DNA from: Moringa oleifera
Taxonomy: Eukaryota; Streptophyta; Magnoliopsida; Brassicales; Moringaceae
Reading direction: 5' to 3'
Length of the DNA stretch: 64,000 nucleotides
Assembly (NCBI GenBank): GCA_021397835.1
Contig: JAJFZO010000230.1
Coordinates: 6,070,001-6,134,000, forward strand
Positions 59,501-64,000 of the stretch are shown here, piece after piece. The notes under the pieces are model-generated. The model was not told the DNA's origin, did not search any database, and worked only from the letters and a program-made list of their open reading frames with translations. Position 1 is the stretch's first letter. Each line of letters starts with the position of its first letter. The position numbers were made by a program, and so were the translations under genes.

Positions 59501-61650
59501 GTGTAACAGGAACCCGACATGCATTCCTTTCGTGGGTGACCCTTGAAAATAACTCCCAAGTGTTTTTCTGACATTAGTATTATTTTTAAAAAGCTGACGT
59601 CACCAAATATTTATCCTAATTCGGAGCCAGGTAGGTCAAGATCAAGACATAATTAGGTTGTATTAAATCTTGTTTCGTTGTCTATTTATTTGCCAGTTAT
59701 TAATTAAATATTATAAAAGTAATTTTCTTTGAGGAATTTCACTTTTGCATCACCAGATAATTTATACAATAAGTTAATTTATTAGGTTGGATATCTCGAT
59801 TTATAATATTAATTTTTTTATATTTGGTGTTCTATTAATGATTATCTGATGTTTTAATTAGATACTGTTATTAATTTTTTAAAAAAATTGGATTAAGAAT
59901 TGTACAGTAAAATTTTATTTGAATTTTATAATTTGATTTAATTTGGATCATATTATTATTTTTTTATAAAAAATCACTCAAATTAAAAACTAAATTTAGT
60001 TTAGAGTATTCTGACATCAGTCTTATTTTTTATCTTATTTTAAACAACATTTTAATAAAAAAATAATTTTATAATTTATTACAATAGTACATAGGTACTC
60101 ATTTATTTTGTTTCATTATTACTCGTAATTATATCTCAATAAAAATTATAACAAAAAATTTACTTTTATTGTTATTATTATTAATTAAAATAATTCCTAT
60201 ATAGAAAGACTTTCTTTTAAATATAATAACTTTAAAAAAGAATCAAACAGTAAATCTCACTTGCAAATGGAGACTTGATTACCATTTCCCTCACAGTGGA
60301 TTGTCAATAATATTTCCAAAAAATTATAATTTTAATATATATATATATATATATATTAATTGTGGTATATTAGTGATCACGTGGAGGAGTTAAGATGAGT
60401 CATTTATTGAAGGTTGCTCTTCACACACAATTAAAATCAGTAGGTCACAGACAATTGGACATTGATAGGACAAACCTCATTTGGGCCCACTAAGGCCTGA
60501 CATGTATACAAGATGCTGATAGTCTACAACACAGACCAGTGAGGTTAGGCTTGTCGGCGCTATACAATAAAAGAGCGTAGTACAATCACCAATTTGGGCT
60601 TCGAAGCCTTTCTGGGCCATATTAGCCCGACCCATGATGAAGCCCAAGAGGCAAAAAATTATTTTCTTGTTTTATTTTGATTTTTAGCCATTATTGAGAT
60701 AGCAGGAAGATATTTTAAGATATTAAGATTTTTTTTTTTGAAAATAAGATATTAGATTAATTTTTATTACTAAATGGGTTTTCTGGGAAGGGGAGAACAT
60801 GGCATTGATGAGCTCATACCCTTGGCAAACCCCACATGGATATTTTATTTATGTTATATTTATTATTGGGTTAGGTCACATTGGAAGAATAAATTTAGCA
60901 TGGAAATATATTAATCATTTGCTATATTATTATGTTTTAAAATTAAATCATATTTTATGCATATATTTCAGGAGTCACTTATCCTTAGTCAGACCCATAA
61001 TTTGACTTTTATTTTATTTCTTAATTATTTAAATTGATTTTAATCAATTAAATTTATTAAATAATATTTCTAAATAATATTAAAATCCTTCCTTAATTTA
61101 ATTATACTTTGAATTTTTCTTTAAAAATAAAAATACATATTTTTGTAATTTTTTATATTAACATAAAAAATAATTAAACTTTTCCACGCAATTACCTTTT
61201 AGGAATGAACACAAACCCAAAAACTCATTAAACATGATTTCATTAATTTTTTTGAGAGAGAGAGAGAGAGAGAAGGGCTTTAAACAAAGCCAATCTGTGG
61301 CACTTCGATTAAGATGGGCAAATCATAGGCCTATAAAGATGTGAATTAATTGAGCCGCAGCCACAACTCCCCTGGGCTCACATAACAATGTATAACCCAC
61401 GAGACCACATATACATCCTATACACATGCAACCTAATTTGCTACGATGCAAAATCTATGTCTAACCGTCCGATCTCTCTTTCATCACCGTTCAAATCAAA
61501 CAAAAGCCTAGGTTCAATCAATAGAGATGTAACTGCTACTGGCTGATCCCGCGTCTGCACCGGCACACTCATGGACTTCCGTCTCGTGCTACCGTGCAAC
61601 GCACCGTAAATATCAGCTATTTTTTTTGGATTTTTATTTGTGGCCCCACT
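56516..61650. other. AT-rich intergenic DNA between NAC and CSI
   Basis: Mostly A/T-rich low-complexity DNA. Less AT-rich islands lie at 57540-57890, 59330-59640 and 60360-60660, none with a supported coding frame. Notable strings are TGACGTCA at 59595-59602, an (AT)n run near 60335-60356, CACGTG at 60378-60383 and a (GA)n run at 61253-61274. The last few hundred bases are NAC 3' UTR. Confidence 0.65.
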
Positions 61651-63169
61651 TCAAAACGGCTTCTGCAGGTACATGAACATATCCTGCAGCGGCGACATCT
61701 GAGCACTGCTCTGGAAAGGAGGAGGAAAGCTGTTATCCATATTTGCATCCACGTAATTGTAGGGAAAGTCGAGGGTATTTCCCCAATCGTTCCACTTGGG
61801 CTCGCTCTGCACCTCGCACGTGAACTCCGGCGACACCACGTGTTCCGAGCAACTCGAGTCTGTGTGCAGCCTCGGCACTGAATCAGACGTGTCGAAATAC
61901 ACGTAATCGTTGTTCACCGTGCCCGTCAACGCCGGAGCTGGGCGCAGTGCAGATTTATCCATGCCACCAATCAAACACCCAGGCTTCTTCTCCTCCTCTT
62001 CAACCTCCGCCGGTAAGTTTGATCTGAGGTTAACGCCGCCTGGTGGTGGCGGTGGCTGCTGCTTCTCGATGGTTCCCTTCTTGTTGTATATGCGGCAGAG
62101 CACCCAATCGTCCAGCTGCAAAATCAGAACCGTTAGATTAATCACGGAATATCAACTAATTAGGAGTTACAACAGCAGAGTACTACTTGCAGCGAGATCT
62201 TTCTCATTTGCCTAAAAAGAGATAAGAAGGAATATTTTCCGCATCTGGAAAGTAATAACTGCTTTGATTTGCCTAGTGTGACGGGCTACTGTCACGGCTA
62301 CGAATATGAACGCATTTTCCCGAAATGACGTGGAGGATATAGCAAGTGACGGTGACGCGTACAATTCGCACAAGCACCACAAAGGCCACTAAATTACGAA
62401 AAAAAAATGATGCATGTCCACCGTTTGATTTAATCAATCAATCAGGGTCACCATGTGATTGATTTAATCTCGTTTGACCAGTTTTAGGCGGCCGGTTAGC
62501 AACACTGACAGGCTGGACCCAGCTGTCAGTGAGAACAAATGGGTAGTCTTACATCCTCCACGTTGTGGGTCAGGTTTTACCATGCAATAAAATGTCTATT
62601 ATACCCTCCCCAGAAAGGAAAGATGGTTTACCCTTAAGCTGTTCTTCTTACGCGCAGAGCGATCCACGTCGGCGAGGCGATATTCGTGCATGATCCAGTT
62701 GGTTTTCTCCCCTTTAGGTGCTTTCCCTGAGTAAAACACTAGAGCCTTTTTAATTCCCTTAGGCTTCGGCTGCCCTATGGGCTTATCAGCTCCGGTAGCC
62801 TTCCAATAGCCGCTCCCTGCCGCCCGGTTCGGCCTGGATCCGTTCGGGTACTTCCTGTCCCTAGGCGAGAAGAAATACCACTCCTTCTCTCCATACAAGG
62901 CCATATCTGTAAATTCTCAAAGACAGTCTCAATAATCAATATCATCAAATATAAGCTTGTAATCTTATGAAAAAGCATTATTAAATTGGAGAAAGAAAAT
63001 CACCTGGAAGATCCCATGGATCATATTTGTAGAGATCGATTTCAGCGATAATAGGAACGGCGATAGGTTGGGAGGCGCATTTCCTGCAGAGATAGTGCAT
63101 CACCAGCTCATCATCCGTTGGATGGAATCTGAAACCAGGTGGTAAGTGTAAATCCGCAGCAGCTGCCAT
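61651..63169 (-). CDS. NAC-domain transcription factor, ATAF/NAC032 subgroup
   Basis: Three exons: 63169-63004, 62906-62632, 62115-61651, encoding 301 residues. The NAC DNA-binding domain fills about residues 9-160, with its five subdomains in order: [70 protein letters not shown] with [18 protein letters not shown], and [19 protein letters not shown] then [13 protein letters not shown]. This is the SNAC-A (ATAF1, ATAF2, NAC032, NAC102) pattern. The C-terminus is an acidic, Pro-rich activation region ending [13 protein letters not shown]. An in-frame ATG three codons upstream (63178) has weaker context; 63169 (AAAATGG) fits the family better. Members are stress and ABA-responsive nuclear regulators, which fits the G-box-rich promoter. 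Confidence 0.95.
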
Positions 63170-63346
63170 TTTTATCATTTACTCCTTCGCTCCTTTTTCA
63201 CTCTCTAATCTCTTACCGTTTCTCCTTCTAACTCTCTCTTTCTCTCTCTCCTCCTCTTTAACCCTCTCTCTATACCTATCCCGCTCTCGATGTAAACGAT
63301 TGCGGCGCTTGAAACTTGAAACTTAAAACGAAAGGAAGAGAGATGA

Positions 63347-63355
63347 ATATATAGA
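63347..63355 (-). promoter_or_regulatory. TATA box of the NAC gene
   Basis: The minus strand reads CTATATATT here, about 178 bp upstream of the start codon. This places transcription start near 63315-63325, with a CT-rich leader after it. Confidence 0.65.
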
Positions 63356-63366
63356 GAAGGAGGGGA

Positions 63367-63769
63367 CACGTGGCCGGTAGGGGCGGTGGAGGTCGGGAGC
63401 TTCTAGAATCCACGTGGGATAACGTTTTCGTGAGCTTTTAGAAGGTAAGAAGTCCGTGGTGATGACGCACTGGACACGTGGCAATCGATCAAGTATGTGC
63501 GTGCGTGTCAACCGCCCACAACAAAGTGATTTTGTCATTGCTTACGCATCTTGTTTTGGACTGTGGTGCCACTGGACCGAACCGTATTACTCCTCGGGAT
63601 CCGCGTAGGATCGGTGAGGTTTGTTTATGTTATTCTTACTTTAAAAAAAAAACATCCTTTGGTTTCCGCAAAAACGGTTTCACGGCGGATGAAGCATACA
63701 CGTCATCCTACCACGTGCGGAGGCGAGAGTCAAGAAGCAGGCGTGAACTGGAATGTCTGGCGACACGTG
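63367..63769 (-). promoter_or_regulatory. cluster of five G-box/ABRE elements upstream of NAC
   Basis: Perfect CACGTG palindromes are at 63367-63372, 63411-63416, 63475-63480, 63712-63717 and 63764-63769, plus an ACGTCA at 63700-63705. Several have ABRE-type flanks (ACACGTGGC). Such sites bind bZIP (ABF/AREB) and bHLH factors. Multiple ABREs together are known to give ABA response, so ABA or osmotic-stress induction is inferred. Confidence 0.8.
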
Positions 63770-64000
63770 CGTTCAAATCATGAGACTTTTGAAACTCGAG
63801 GGAATTATCCAAGGGAAATGGGGAGGATTTGATGCATCCTTTTTTGCCGATTAATCGCTCGTCCAGTTTTTGTTATCCAATAAGGTACATTGACTTCAAA
63901 AGGGAAATCTTGGTCAACCAATTACAAGCGATTTTCTAATTTATTAGTTTTTTCTAATTATGTTTATAAACATAATAAAGAATTTTTTTTTCCTTTTTTG
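63770..64000. other. distal NAC upstream DNA
   Basis: This short stretch to the window end becomes AT-rich. No coding frame or further G-box is seen. Confidence 0.5.

Noticed and set aside
61835..61840. CACGTG inside NAC exon 3 as a regulatory site
   Set aside because: It falls in coding sequence for the C-terminal region. There is no reason to treat it as a control element.
61910..62215. 101-codon plus-strand frame over NAC exon 3
   Set aside because: Antisense to the NAC C-terminal exon; the Gly run is the complement of a Pro run.

Overview
This window is nuclear DNA from a flowering plant. The evidence is spliced genes with GT-AG introns, plant-only gene families (NAC factor, KIN-7 kinesin, cellulose synthase-interactive protein), very AT-rich intergenic DNA and decayed LINE fragments in introns. 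Gene content and order point to a core eudicot, probably a rosid. I cannot name the species from sequence alone.

Seven protein-coding genes can be reconstructed exon by exon with reading frame kept across every junction. In order: an ALDH3H1-type aldehyde dehydrogenase (+, 5510-13478); a DnaJ C-terminal-domain protein without a J-domain (-, 13923-15244); a nucellin/Asp1-like aspartic protease (+, 19280-21924); a long KIN-7 kinesin with 24 identified coding exons (-, 23779-38447, last few codons unresolved); replication factor C subunit 3 (+, 38900-44801); a CSI2/CSI3-type cellulose synthase-interactive protein with armadillo repeats and a C2 domain (-, 46072-54916); and an ATAF/NAC032-type NAC transcription factor (-, 61651-63169).

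Layout: ALDH and the DnaJ-like gene converge, as do the protease and kinesin, and RFC3 and CSI. The kinesin and RFC3 are head-to-head with 452 bp between start codons, so they probably share a promoter. The first 5 kb, 15.3-19.1 kb and 56.4-61.6 kb are AT-rich intergenic DNA with no supported gene. Introns carry three L1-type LINE 3' ends, two possible SINEs, several short tandem duplications (one duplicates a 5' splice site) and long homopolymer tracts. The NAC promoter has five perfect CACGTG boxes in about 400 bp.

The genes do not form one pathway. From what I know of Arabidopsis, the order matches two separate chromosome 1 segments (around At1g44120-At1g44170 and At1g77450-At1g77480), so the window looks like the unfractionated ancestral arrangement of that duplicated pair. 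I found no new biosynthetic cluster, defence island or CRISPR-like system.
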